NCBI GenBank assembly: GCA_017407115.1
Contig: JAFQXD010000067.1
Coordinates: 1-62,359, forward strand
DNA length: 62,359 nt
Source of the DNA: Methanobrevibacter sp.
GTDB lineage: Archaea; Methanobacteriota; Methanobacteria; Methanobacteriales; Methanobacteriaceae
Reading direction: 5' to 3'
Shown: one piece after another, positions 1 to 8,346 of the stretch
Layout: the number at the start of each line of letters is the position of its first letter
Numbering within the stretch: position 1 is the stretch's first letter
Notes under the pieces: model-generated
Seen by the model: the letters and a program-made list of their open reading frames with translations, nothing else
Databases searched by the model: none
Told to the model about the DNA's origin: nothing
Position numbers and translations under genes: made by a program

Positions 1-224
1 ATCTCATTAAAGAGAATAAAATGGATTTATACTCAGTTATTAGTGTAATACAGTTCATATCACTAACTTAAAAAAAGTCCTAAAAAATCAAAAGGAGAAA
101 ATGAAAAATGTTCAAAATCAAATAATTTCTGCCAACACTCGATTTTCATAAATGTTGGAACATTGTATTTTTTCTACAAATATTAACGATAAATATTTAT
201 TGATTGTGTTTAATATGTATTAAT
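1..224. other. leading intergenic stretch
   Basis: No reading frame here looks like a gene. An inverted repeat CCAACA (132-137) / TGTTGG (153-158) is followed by a T-rich run near 168-173 and could be the terminator of a gene lying left of the window. The rest is AT-rich sequence before the zinc-ribbon gene. Confidence 0.3.
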
Positions 225-812
225 ATGTTTTGTGAAAAATGTGGTGCCGAAGTAAATGAAGAAGATAGATTTTGCAGTAACTGTGGAGGAGAAATAAAAC
301 CCATTGAAAACAATATTTGTAGAAAATGTGGTGCCGAAGTTAATGAAGATGATAAATTTTGCAGTAGCTGCGGAGAAAAAGTTGGATCCAATGAATCTAG
401 TAATCAACCTTCTGGATTGATTAATTGTCCGGACTGTGGAAATCCTGTATCAAGGAAAGCCAAAGCATGTCCAAATTGCGGATGTCCTGTGGTATCAATG
501 ACTCCTGATGGTGTTGTCCGCATTAAATTAAGTAATCTAATCAATACTATGACCAAGCAAGGTGTTTCAATAAAAGATGAAAACGGACAGGTATTATGGA
601 GAGGCAATGCAGGTCAAATCGCAGAGATATACTTTGAAAGACAAACTCAAATAACAATCAAATATCATACTGCTGCTAATGCATGGGGAGGTTCATGTAA
701 AGGTGTAGTTGATCCATCTAAAGGTACAAAATATGCTACTACTGTAAGAAGGGGATTTCTTGGAACAAATATTGAGTTGCAAAGAGTAGATATTCTTGAT
801 TCAGATTTTTAG
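225..812 (+). CDS. triple zinc-ribbon protein
   Basis: A 195-residue protein of unknown function. Three CxxC...CxxC zinc ribbons fill the first ~90 residues (CEKCG/CSNCG, CRKCG/CSSCG, CPDCG/CPNCG). The first two are near duplicates of each other. A C-terminal domain of about 100 residues follows, rich in beta-strand-like segments and without a recognisable catalytic motif. I start at the ATG at 225; a TTG seven codons upstream is in frame but adds residues before the first ribbon that look non-native. No signal peptide or membrane segment is visible, so it is probably cytosolic and may bind nucleic acid or protein through the ribbons. The function is inferred from the ribbons alone. Confidence 0.75.
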   Translation: MFCEKCGAEVNEEDRFCSNCGGEIKPIENNICRKCGAEVNEDDKFCSSCGEKVGSNESSNQPSGLINCPDCGNPVSRKAKACPNCGCPVVSMTPDGVVRIKLSNLINTMTKQGVSIKDENGQVLWRGNAGQIAEIYFERQTQITIKYHTAANAWGGSCKGVVDPSKGTKYATTVRRGFLGTNIELQRVDILDSDF

Positions 813-895
813 ATTTATAATATGAATAATCTCAATATTAAATGGTGTGATTACAAATGCCATTTTATAAATTCAAGTAATGAGGGATTTTTTTC

Positions 896-1321
896 ATGAA
901 AATGAAGATTTTAATAAGTATAATCATGTTAATATTTCTAATTGGAATTGTATCAGCAAATAATCTTGAAGATATGAATTTTAAAGTTCCTTCTGGATTT
1001 GAAAAAGTTGAGGGTGCTGAAGGTTTACAGTTTGTAGATGAATCAAATCATATTCGTATCAGAATTTTTGATGCTGATGAAAATGATTGGGATTCTAGCT
1101 ATAAAAAATATAATGGAACTGTATTGATTTTTAATGAATCTACAACAATGGGAGATAATATTTTATACACTTTTTCATACGGAGAATATATTATTATTGA
1201 CGGTCAAAAGTATTGGGTTGAAGTAAGTAATGATGATATTGGATCTCCTAATTCTGAAAAATGTTTAGAAACATTAGGATATTTTAATGAAAACAATAAT
1301 TTTGAACCCGTTGAAGTTTAA
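896..1321 (+). CDS. small secreted protein
   Basis: A 141-residue protein with a Sec-type signal peptide (MKMK, then a hydrophobic stretch, ending near VSA at residues 19-21). The mature part is acidic and carries a FKVPSGFEKVEG-like opening, resembling in layout the secreted protein at 4569 (FKISVPVGAKFV). A GAGGGA-type ribosome site at about 882-887 supports the ATG at 896. No anchor is seen after the signal peptide, so it is probably released or loosely held outside the membrane. The function is unknown. Confidence 0.7.
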   Translation: MKMKILISIIMLIFLIGIVSANNLEDMNFKVPSGFEKVEGAEGLQFVDESNHIRIRIFDADENDWDSSYKKYNGTVLIFNESTTMGDNILYTFSYGEYIIIDGQKYWVEVSNDDIGSPNSEKCLETLGYFNENNNFEPVEV

Positions 1322-1348
1322 AACTTCCATTTTAATTTTTTATAGACT

Positions 1349-1361
1349 CTTTTTTTTTTTA
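1349..1361 (+). terminator. T-tract terminator
   Basis: A run of about eleven T residues lies 30 bases after the stop of the secreted protein gene. Oligo-T tracts are the usual archaeal transcription termination signal. No stem is needed or seen. Confidence 0.45.
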
Positions 1362-1532
1362 TTTTAAAAATTTTTTGCAATCCTTCTTGGATTATTACGA
1401 AACTTCTTGTTAGCTTCAGATTAATCAATTTGACCTCTTTTTTAATAGAATAACATGGATAATTTTAAGAATAAAATTTCTCAAGTTCATAGCATTATTA
1501 TAAGTTACAGTTTCAATTTGACGAGAAACATT

Positions 1533-1572
1533 TTACACACAGTGTAATCACAAAGGTTTATATATGATTACA
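1533..1572 (+). promoter_or_regulatory. promoter with overlapping inverted repeats
   Basis: A TATA box TTTATATA sits at 1557-1564, 23 bases before the ATG at 1587. Two inverted repeats overlap it. TTACAC (1533-1538) pairs with GTGTAA (1542-1547), and TGTAATCA (1543-1550) pairs perfectly with TGATTACA (1565-1572) across the TATA box. The second arrangement would place a dimeric regulator directly over the box, which in archaea usually means repression. The spacing also predicts a leaderless mRNA. Confidence 0.55.
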
Positions 1573-1586
1573 GCGCATTCATACAT

Positions 1587-2228
1587 ATGACCATCATAAG
1601 AAATTTTGACGAGAAATGCTCAGTCTGTGGCAAATCATCACCGCAGCCTGTTTTGACAAGTACAAATTCATTCGGCTATCCGGACCTTGACTTTAGGCCT
1701 CCGGAAATGCAGAGAAGCACTATGAACACATGGATACATGAATGCCCTCACTGCGGATATGTTGCAGGAAACCTTGAAGAGGATGCTGATTTTCCGGATG
1801 ATTTTTTAAAAAGCGACGAATACCTCTCATGCGAAGGCAATGACTTTAAATCCGATTTGTCCAAACTTTTCTACAGAAGCTATCTGATTTCAAGACACAA
1901 GGGCGATGTAATGATGTGCTTTTTAAGCCTTCGAAACTGCGCATGGAAATGCGACGATTATGAGGATGAAAATGCTTTATCCATAAGAAGGCTGGCTCTG
2001 CCATATCTTGATGAGCTTATAAAAACAGCCGATGAAGACAAAAATTCACTTTTGCTGATTAAGGCGTATTTCCTTCGCCGCATCGGTGAGTTTGAAAAGC
2101 TTTTGCGTGAATATGAAGGCCTCACAATTGATGATGAGGTAATGAACAGTGTAATCCTCTTCCAGCTTGAAAGGGCCCGTGAAGGCGACACTGAATGCTA
2201 TACTGTCGAGGATGTTGTGGAAAAGTAA
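1587..2228 (+). CDS. DUF2225-like zinc-ribbon/helical-repeat protein
   Basis: A 213-residue protein. The N-terminus has a split zinc ribbon (CSVCGK near residue 11, CPHCG near residue 53), followed by an alpha-helical region that looks like TPR-type repeats. This order matches the DUF2225 family, proteins of unknown function in bacteria and archaea. The recognition is from memory of the architecture. No ribosome-binding site precedes the ATG, while a TATA box ends 23 bases upstream, so the transcript is probably leaderless. It heads a likely operon with the small genes at 2335, 2609 and 2887. Confidence 0.7.
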   Translation: MTIIRNFDEKCSVCGKSSPQPVLTSTNSFGYPDLDFRPPEMQRSTMNTWIHECPHCGYVAGNLEEDADFPDDFLKSDEYLSCEGNDFKSDLSKLFYRSYLISRHKGDVMMCFLSLRNCAWKCDDYEDENALSIRRLALPYLDELIKTADEDKNSLLLIKAYFLRRIGEFEKLLREYEGLTIDDEVMNSVILFQLERAREGDTECYTVEDVVEK

Positions 2229-2334
2229 TCTATCGCAATTGTTATTAACCTGTTGGAATATAGAGTTAGACATGGAACTTGACTGCTGATATGTCCTGCA
2301 CATCCCGTTAAGCAGGTGGGAGAGCGAAAAGATT

Positions 2335-2598
2335 ATGCCGCTTGATATGGATGGGCCGATTGAAGAACTGACGGCGAGTCTTGAAGATGGAGGATTTGTG
2401 AGTTTCTATGTCACAAAAGTGGAAGGCCACTACAAAACCCGCAAATACGATGAGCTTCTAATCACCATATTTGCCGACGGTGATGATTCGCCGGTTGAAA
2501 TCTTTAGGCACTGGTTTTTAAAAAACAATGGTGCATTATGTCAGGAAGCATTTGCCTATGAGTTAAACAGCAGGATGATTGTGGAGTCCTTAAAATGA
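2335..2598 (+). CDS. small conserved-looking hypothetical protein
   Basis: An 87-residue acidic protein with no recognised domain, no cysteine pair and no membrane segment. A GGTGGGAG ribosome-binding sequence at about 2316-2323 supports the ATG at 2335. The next gene starts about 10 bases after its stop, so the two are probably co-transcribed. The alternating hydrophobic pattern suggests a small alpha/beta domain. No function can be assigned. Confidence 0.6.
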   Translation: MPLDMDGPIEELTASLEDGGFVSFYVTKVEGHYKTRKYDELLITIFADGDDSPVEIFRHWFLKNNGALCQEAFAYELNSRMIVESLK

Positions 2599-2608
2599 GG
2601 TGATGATT

Positions 2609-2851
2609 ATGGCCGGAGCTATTGTAATTGCAATACTTTTTGTAATAGTCGTTTGCGCGCTGTGTGATGGAAGCTCACCCAATAATGCACCCAAAAGAAA
2701 CACTCAATCCCAGTCAAGGACCACGAATTCCGGATATTACAGATGCTCATATGACGAGTGTCCTTCCTGCGGAGCTCCGGGATATGACGGCTACTGTGAG
2801 GAATGCGGATATCCAGACATCAATCAGGGATGGATTGGAGAGAACTACTGA
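2609..2851 (+). CDS. membrane-anchored mini zinc ribbon
   Basis: An 80-residue protein. Residues 2-20 form one transmembrane helix (AGAIVIAILFVIVVCALC), followed by a Ser/Asn/Gln-rich linker and a C-terminal zinc ribbon (CPSCG...CEECG). The ATG at 2609 is chosen because GAGGTGAT at about 2597-2604 is correctly spaced. Upstream GTG and ATG codons at 2600 and 2603 fall inside that ribosome-binding site. A membrane-tethered zinc ribbon suggests a docking or adaptor role, by inference only. Confidence 0.65.
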   Translation: MAGAIVIAILFVIVVCALCDGSSPNNAPKRNTQSQSRTTNSGYYRCSYDECPSCGAPGYDGYCEECGYPDINQGWIGENY

Positions 2852-2886
2852 TCGAGTGAGGTTCAATTAAAAAATATATTGGTGGT

Positions 2887-3387
2887 GTGAGATTGGCGGT
2901 AAAGGTATGGATGCCAAAACCTGTTAAAACCCAAAGGGCGGTTACGGAGTACTCATCTCATGATTTTGACAAATCTCCCGAAGAGGTTTTGATGGCTTGC
3001 AGATACTTGGTTGGGCATAATGATGAATATTCAAAAATTGTTAAACTTAAAAAGGACATGGCTAAAGGTGAATATGAATTTAGAGTAATCTATGGCAATA
3101 AGGCCCTAAGCGCATTGTCCGTAAAGCTGTTCTCATCATTCGATGGGACAGGTTCAACATGGGAATATGAAGCCAATATTCCTTCTTCGATGGTGAATGG
3201 AGCCATTTTCAGAATGTCATCACCCAATATCGACAAATTCATAATGCAGGTCGAAGAGATATTGAATTCGGGCATTGATTTATCAGGTGTGCCTCTAGAA
3301 GATGAAGGCAAATCAAAATCAGGGCTTAAATTCATAGTCGTAATTTTCATTATCTTTTTGATTTTGTATTTGTTGATTAGATTTTAG
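2887..3387 (+). CDS. tail-anchored hypothetical protein
   Basis: A 166-residue protein with a soluble domain of about 140 residues and one C-terminal hydrophobic helix (LKFIVVIFIIFLILYLLI), typical of a tail-anchored membrane protein facing the cytoplasm. Two starts compete: GTG at 2887 lies directly against the GGTGGT ribosome site, while TTG at 2893 has better spacing (6 bases) and may be the true one. No family is recognised. It closes the small operon begun at 1587. Confidence 0.65.
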   Translation: MRLAVKVWMPKPVKTQRAVTEYSSHDFDKSPEEVLMACRYLVGHNDEYSKIVKLKKDMAKGEYEFRVIYGNKALSALSVKLFSSFDGTGSTWEYEANIPSSMVNGAIFRMSSPNIDKFIMQVEEILNSGIDLSGVPLEDEGKSKSGLKFIVVIFIIFLILYLLIRF

Positions 3388-3477
3388 CGATGATGAAATG
3401 TCTTTAACTGGGTGAAAGTTAAATAATAAATTGGATAAGATTCAAAGAATCTTAACCATTAAAATTGTCAAAACTAA

Positions 3478-4341
3478 CTAGTCCAGGATTAAAGTTGTTA
3501 CTGGAGTGTATCTATTGTATCTTGTATCCATTTTTGCATAATCCTCCATTCCGGCATTGGTTCCTGAGGTCCACCATCCTTTTTTACCATTTTGCATGCC
3601 GTTTTTTGACTCATAAGCAACATATACGCTGTATTTTTTTCCGTATCTGGTGGTTGATCCCAAATACTGCTCATAGCTTTTTTTATACAAACATTTAATT
3701 TTAATTGTTTTTGAGCCGTCCTTCACGGTTACTGTAATGGAATTTTTGTTTTTGTATTTTCCGTTTTTCACAGATGATGTGCTTGATTTTTTCTTGACAA
3801 CAATTTTGCTTGTTTTAGTGAATTTATAGTTGCTGTTTGAAGAGCTTGCAACTACCTTATGAGTGCCTACGCTCAATTTGTCTGTATTGAAGCGGGCAAC
3901 TCCGTAATCGTTTGTTTTTTGAGAATATGTTCTGATTTTGTTTCCGGTGTAGACTTTCAATGTCACTTTCAAGTTTTTCACGGATTTTCCATTGTTTTTA
4001 ACTGTCACTTTGAAATATTTGGCGACCTTATAATATACGGTAATCGTTGGTGCGCTTACTGACAGTTTGTTTGAAGATGTTGCTTTTGCATTTGCGGTTT
4101 GGGAAAATCCCTGTCCGTTGACTGCTGTTAAATAAGGTTCCTGATTATTATCACTTTCATCACCTTTAGTTAAATCTGATTCAACGCTTGCCAATTCATC
4201 AAAAGCTGCTGTTCGTAAATTTTCAGCTGCATTATAATCTGTTGAAGTAATATTGTCTACATTTTCATTTGCAGATACTGAACTTATTGTTAAAGCAGCT
4301 AATAACAGTAGGGTTATTATAATTATTTTTTTAAATTTCAT
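3478..4341 (-). CDS. secreted Ig-like (adhesin-type) protein
   Basis: A 287-residue surface protein. It has a signal peptide (MKFKK, hydrophobic core, cleavage near VSA at about residue 24), a Ser/Asn/Asp-rich spacer to about residue 95, and one Ig-like bacterial-type domain (about residues 97-185; KVTVKNNGKSVKNLKVTLKV and GVARFNTDKLSVGTHKVVAS mark the typical strand pattern). A Lys/Ser-rich C-terminal domain follows. Such Ig-like modules occur in the large adhesin-like proteins of Methanobrevibacter; this is a single-domain member. No membrane anchor is visible, so attachment may be ionic through the very basic C-terminal half. Confidence 0.75.
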   Translation of the reverse strand: MKFKKIIIITLLLLAALTISSVSANENVDNITSTDYNAAENLRTAAFDELASVESDLTKGDESDNNQEPYLTAVNGQGFSQTANAKATSSNKLSVSAPTITVYYKVAKYFKVTVKNNGKSVKNLKVTLKVYTGNKIRTYSQKTNDYGVARFNTDKLSVGTHKVVASSSNSNYKFTKTSKIVVKKKSSTSSVKNGKYKNKNSITVTVKDGSKTIKIKCLYKKSYEQYLGSTTRYGKKYSVYVAYESKNGMQNGKKGWWTSGTNAGMEDYAKMDTRYNRYTPVTTLILD

Positions 4342-4568
4342 GATTTTCGCCCTTTTAGTTGATATGTGTATATTTCTTGTTTACAATTTATTTATAGGTA
4401 TGGCTGATGTTGATATTTCGATGGTAATAATGAAAATACTTTTTTTAGTTAAAAATTCATTTATACGGACAAAGTTCAGTTTAATGTTTTTTTGTAATGA
4501 TTTTGTAATAATAACTTTATAATCTTGTTTGTAAAATATTAATTAACGATAAAAATGAGGTTAATAAA

Positions 4569-5042
4569 ATGAATGTAAAAAAGATATTTTTAATATCCCT
4601 AATTGCGGTTGCTGTTATTGCTTCTGCCAGTGTGGTTAGTGCAGGATTATTTTCAGGGGATGATAATTCCACTAATTCGCAAGATGATTCCATCCCAATG
4701 GAAACACAAGAAATTGATGGTTTATTTAAAATTTCAGTTCCTGTCGGGGCTAAATTTGTATATGATTATGAAACAAGGTATGGTCCTACCTATACAAATA
4801 AGGGAGAATATGATGTTGTGGTATCGGATATAATATTTATTCCGCAGAATTTTAACAGCAGATTCCCTGGCCAAAATGTATTGTATGAGGAAGATGGAAA
4901 CATTACAGTTTATCAGGACCTTGGCATGAGGGATTTGTATTATGTTGATATGCATATTGATGGATATACTGTTTGTTTAATGGGTTACGGCAATTTGGAG
5001 CTATTGAAAAAAATGGTTAATTCGATTGAAATAATTAATTAG
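4569..5042 (+). CDS. small secreted protein
   Basis: A 157-residue protein with a clear signal peptide (MNVKK, hydrophobic core, cleavage near VSA at residue 25), a short Asn/Asp/Ser-rich linker, then a compact domain opening with FKISVPVGAKFV. The layout parallels the secreted protein at 896, and the two could be distant paralogues. A GAGG sequence 8-11 bases upstream supports the start. It is divergent from the adhesin-like gene at 3478-4341, sharing a 227-base AT-rich upstream region. The function is unknown. Confidence 0.7.
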   Translation: MNVKKIFLISLIAVAVIASASVVSAGLFSGDDNSTNSQDDSIPMETQEIDGLFKISVPVGAKFVYDYETRYGPTYTNKGEYDVVVSDIIFIPQNFNSRFPGQNVLYEEDGNITVYQDLGMRDLYYVDMHIDGYTVCLMGYGNLELLKKMVNSIEIIN

Positions 5043-5346
5043 CTTTTTTAATTTTTCTTTTTTCTTTTTTAATTTAATCTAAATTCTATATCTGTGTGTG
5101 AAGTTTTTATATAACTGATTTCTATTAATATTTCATCTGATAGATCTATTTTCTCCTCTTTAATCAGGTTTGTTTACAAAATTCCTCAACTAACTAATTG
5201 ATTTTGCTCATTTTTGATATGGCTTATGTCAATTGTTGAAATATTATTCAAATTATGAGATAAATATGATTTGAAAAACTAATTAAAAAGTATATATGTG
5301 ATTGTGTATAAGATATTATTAAAGAATGTAAACTGGATGAGAATTC
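5043..5346. other. intergenic region of about 300 bases
   Basis: No gene is seen. The first 30 bases are T-rich blocks that probably terminate the upstream gene. The middle is featureless AT-rich sequence. A TATA-like TATATATG at about 5291-5298 lies 50 bases before the next start and gives a leader of roughly 25 bases carrying a GGATGAG ribosome site. Confidence 0.5.
5291..5298 (+). promoter_or_regulatory. TATA box
   Basis: TATATATG is preceded by an A-rich stretch that could serve as a BRE. It is the best TATA candidate for the gene at 5347. Confidence 0.35.
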
Positions 5347-5616
5347 ATGAAGATTAGGGATTTGCTTGATAAGTTTGATTTATTGCTTAAATTATCTGAT
5401 GCAATTTTAGATTTTGAAGTGGAAGGGGATTATGAGTCCTATTCAATTAAAAAGTTTGAAAATGATGTTTTTTATAGATTTGAAGATGATCTTCATGAGT
5501 TATTGCTGTGTGAAACCGCTGAAGAGATGGTATGGTATGTCGTTTCACCTGCACCTGGAATGCCAGGTATAGGTGGAGGCTATGATAAAGACGGTATCCA
5601 GATTACTATGACATAA
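5347..5616 (+). CDS. small acidic hypothetical protein
   Basis: An 89-residue protein, acidic, with no membrane segment or cysteine motif. The C-terminus contains a Pro/Gly segment (APGMPGIGGGYDKDG) that looks like a conserved loop. A GGATGAG ribosome site lies about 7 bases upstream of the ATG. I do not recognise the family. The next gene starts 63 bases downstream with its own strong GGAGGT site, so the two may be co-transcribed. Confidence 0.55.
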   Translation: MKIRDLLDKFDLLLKLSDAILDFEVEGDYESYSIKKFENDVFYRFEDDLHELLLCETAEEMVWYVVSPAPGMPGIGGGYDKDGIQITMT

Positions 5617-5679
5617 ACTCTTAGTTTGTGAGGCATAAATATTCAAAACTATGATAGGAATACTTTTGGAGGTATTTTT

Positions 5680-6258
5680 ATGGTGAAATATTGCACTAAT
5701 TGCGGCAGTCAAATGGAAGACGATGCTTTATTTTGTATAAATTGCGGAACAAAAAGTGAATTTCGAATCAATTCAAATTCCAGAAATGAGAAAGGATTTT
5801 TAAATCAATTCAAAAAAAGAAGTGATAACTATCAAAGAAATCTGGAAAAAACCGGTAGAAAACGAGCAAAAATACCTCATTTGGGAGGAATCAATGAAAT
5901 CAGAGATGATTGTCTTGTAATAAAAAATACAAATGAAGTGATTATGATAAAAGACATTGAGAACTTTAGCCTTCACCAGAGTAGCCAATCTCTCTGGAGT
6001 GACGTGAAAGTTGATTTTGACTACAACGGCCTGCATTACAGAACCCAACAGGCCGGAACCGATAAGGGAAAATTACAGACTGTTGAAAAGAAAATCAATG
6101 CCATGGCCATGAGTAAATTCACAAAAGAATTTGAGAGCAAAAACAGCGGGGAGCGGAAAGTTGAAAAATTAAAGGAACTGAAACAACTGAAAGATGATGG
6201 AATAATAGATGATGCTGAATTTGCGCAAATAAAAGCTGAAATAATGAATGGTGAATAA
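5680..6258 (+). CDS. zinc-ribbon, PH-like, SHOCT protein
   Basis: A 192-residue protein. It has an N-terminal zinc ribbon (CTNCG...CINCG, residues 5-25), a basic linker, a PH-like domain (about residues 60-150, beta-rich with INEIRDDCLVIKNTNEVIM), and a C-terminal SHOCT motif (LKELKQLKDDGIIDDAEF). SHOCT tails are short helical hairpins usually found at the end of oligomeric or membrane-associated proteins. A strong GGAGGT site precedes the ATG. The same zinc ribbon/PH-like/SHOCT order recurs in the gene at 12057, which adds a long helical region and a glycine-zipper segment. The function is unknown. Confidence 0.75.
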   Translation: MVKYCTNCGSQMEDDALFCINCGTKSEFRINSNSRNEKGFLNQFKKRSDNYQRNLEKTGRKRAKIPHLGGINEIRDDCLVIKNTNEVIMIKDIENFSLHQSSQSLWSDVKVDFDYNGLHYRTQQAGTDKGKLQTVEKKINAMAMSKFTKEFESKNSGERKVEKLKELKQLKDDGIIDDAEFAQIKAEIMNGE

Positions 6259-6317
6259 AACATAATTCTCTTTACATCACAGTTGTAAGTTTCAATATCT
6301 TGATGTCATATTAAAAC

Positions 6318-7808
6318 TTACATTCTCACTTCCTTGAATTTCTCCCAGATTTTTACCATTGCATAAGTGTCAAGCTTACAATATTCAAGTAAACCAGCCC
6401 TTATCTCTTCCTGTTCTTTTAGAGTTTTTTCATTTAAACTTAAAAATGCCTGTGATGCTTCATCACCTCTGTGAATCAACTCCAGATTTGAGTAATCAAG
6501 TTCCGGGTCATCAGGATATAAAGCCGGCAAAACGTATTTTATTGAGTAAGACCCTTCCATCTCTTTTACATAATAATTCCTGTCTTTAAAAGGCACCATC
6601 AAATCAACAATATTTGAGTTGATTCTATCTATTTGCTCTTTTAAATCAGGATATATCTCTGCAATCTTGTTGTTGACGAGTTTTTCCTCAAAAGTCCTGT
6701 TGTAGACGATTACACTTCCGTCTTCGCTTAAGTCATTAATCATGCTTTCAGCAAAGTTTCTGATTATATTTTCATCATCGGCCTCTGCCAGGAACTCCTT
6801 ATGCTTTATTGGTGAGCCTTCATTTTCAATGATGTGCAGGGAGTACTGGAAAGGTATTTGCTGGTAGGGTTTTGTTCCTTCATATTCAGGTATTGCATAC
6901 TGGCAGGCCTCATAATCAATGAAATATAGCGGATATTTAAGTGAATCCAATATGTCTTTTATGGCTTCTTTTACAATTTTCGGTTCTCTGTCGTTTAGTT
7001 CAAAATCAATCTGTTCAGCGTATTTGGGATTGAGCTTTTCGTTTGCCAAATCTTTGAATTCAATTTTGCCTTCATAATACTTTTCGAATTTTTTGGATTT
7101 GTACATGCCGCTTATATCAAAGACGTTAGGTTTCGGCAAGTCTTTTGTGCAGTAATCCCAGTAATCGCATGTATATGGATCAAAACAGAACTTTCCAATA
7201 ATTTTATCTGGTTCGCTGTCCTCTTTGTGGTTTTGCATAAAATCATTGATAAAGTCGATGTTGGTTTTTATTTCGTCCTGTTTTTCTATGGCTTTGTCTG
7301 TAATGTCTTCTATAATGAATAATTGATTTATATTTAGCTCTTTTCCTCTCACGTATTCATTGTTTATGTATACGATACATACTTTTTTGACATTTAAGCC
7401 GAGATTTGTCAAGACGAAGTACTGATATGCGGCGTCATCCAGGTAAATGTCTTTAATTTTTGTAGAGCTTTTGACTTCATAAATTTCCACTCCGTCGGCG
7501 TCATTTTTAAGGATATCGACACTGCAGAAATTGTTGTTGAAGCTAAAAGATGCTTCAGTGATGATGTTCGGAGCGTCTTTGAGAAGTTTTTCAGTTTTTT
7601 CACATCTTATGTTGATATTTTCATCATAGGGGATGTCGTTATAATCTCCGAATAATTCCTTTGCAAGTTCACCTACCTTTCTTCCGGTTTCAAAAACAGA
7701 CTCATTGGTCTCATCTAGTTTGTTTGGTTTGTATTTGTCTAACCACAGAATTTTTTCACATTGTACGCATTTGCAATACTTGGATTTTGATAAAAATGTT
7801 TTATTCAT
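6318..7808 (-). CDS. Cas4-like nuclease fused to DUF2779 exonuclease domain
   Basis: A 496-residue two-domain protein. The N-terminal half looks like a Cas4/RecB-type PD-(D/E)XK nuclease: cysteines at 12, 14 and 17, a catalytic-type D98, then E111 and K113 (YEVKSS), a glutamine at 129 resembling the QxxxY motif, and further cysteines in FCFDPYTCDYWDYC that could complete an iron-sulfur site. The C-terminal half matches DUF2779, an RNase H-like DEDD exonuclease fold (YFIDYEA, YNRTFEEK, YCKLDTYAM). It probably degrades nucleic acid. It stands alone, transcribed opposite to its neighbours. The family is known; the cellular role is not established. Confidence 0.8.
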   Translation of the reverse strand: MNKTFLSKSKYCKCVQCEKILWLDKYKPNKLDETNESVFETGRKVGELAKELFGDYNDIPYDENINIRCEKTEKLLKDAPNIITEASFSFNNNFCSVDILKNDADGVEIYEVKSSTKIKDIYLDDAAYQYFVLTNLGLNVKKVCIVYINNEYVRGKELNINQLFIIEDITDKAIEKQDEIKTNIDFINDFMQNHKEDSEPDKIIGKFCFDPYTCDYWDYCTKDLPKPNVFDISGMYKSKKFEKYYEGKIEFKDLANEKLNPKYAEQIDFELNDREPKIVKEAIKDILDSLKYPLYFIDYEACQYAIPEYEGTKPYQQIPFQYSLHIIENEGSPIKHKEFLAEADDENIIRNFAESMINDLSEDGSVIVYNRTFEEKLVNNKIAEIYPDLKEQIDRINSNIVDLMVPFKDRNYYVKEMEGSYSIKYVLPALYPDDPELDYSNLELIHRGDEASQAFLSLNEKTLKEQEEIRAGLLEYCKLDTYAMVKIWEKFKEVRM

Positions 7809-8030
7809 TATAGTAACTCCTTACTAATAATTTATTATACTTTTTAATTATAGTTAATGTAAAATAATATGATAATACAGTAATTCTTTTAAAATTTTTA
7901 GAAAATTTATCTTAAAGGTTTAAAGCTGTTTATTATATAGGTTATACTTATTTTAATTACGCAATTTTTTAGAAATAAGTAAATATTGCAATGAAGAAAT
8001 AATAATGTATCAAAGTGGGATTGATTTTTC

Positions 8031-8345
8031 ATGGATGAAATACGTCAAGAAATTATTAGATTTCAAAAAGAAAGAGACTGGAAAAAATTTCATACTCTGG
8101 AAAATTTAGCAAAATCAATATCAATTGAAGCCGCTGAGCTTTTAGAACACTTTCAATGGCAAAAGGAGTATGATAAATCTGAAGTTGCTGAGGAACTTGC
8201 TGATGTTTTAATTTATTGTATATATATGGCAGATGCACTTGAACTTGATGTTAAAGAAATTATTCGAAACAAAATGAAGAAAAATGCCCTAAAATACCCA
8301 ATTAAAAAAGCTAAAGGCAATGCAAAAAAATACACGGAGTTTTAA
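8031..8345 (+). CDS. MazG-type nucleotide pyrophosphohydrolase
   Basis: A 104-residue all-alpha protein. The metal-binding signature of the MazG/dUTPase-like NTP pyrophosphatases is present (EAAELLEHF with EELADVLIY about 28 residues later). These enzymes hydrolyse (d)NTPs to monophosphates and pyrophosphate. Single-domain forms of about 100 residues are common in archaea and on mobile DNA. It opens the accessory island, and its stop codon is one base from the start of the nuclease-helicase gene, so the two are almost certainly co-translated. The substrate cannot be told from sequence. Confidence 0.88.
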   Translation: MDEIRQEIIRFQKERDWKKFHTLENLAKSISIEAAELLEHFQWQKEYDKSEVAEELADVLIYCIYMADALELDVKEIIRNKMKKNALKYPIKKAKGNAKKYTEF

Positions 8346-8346
8346 C

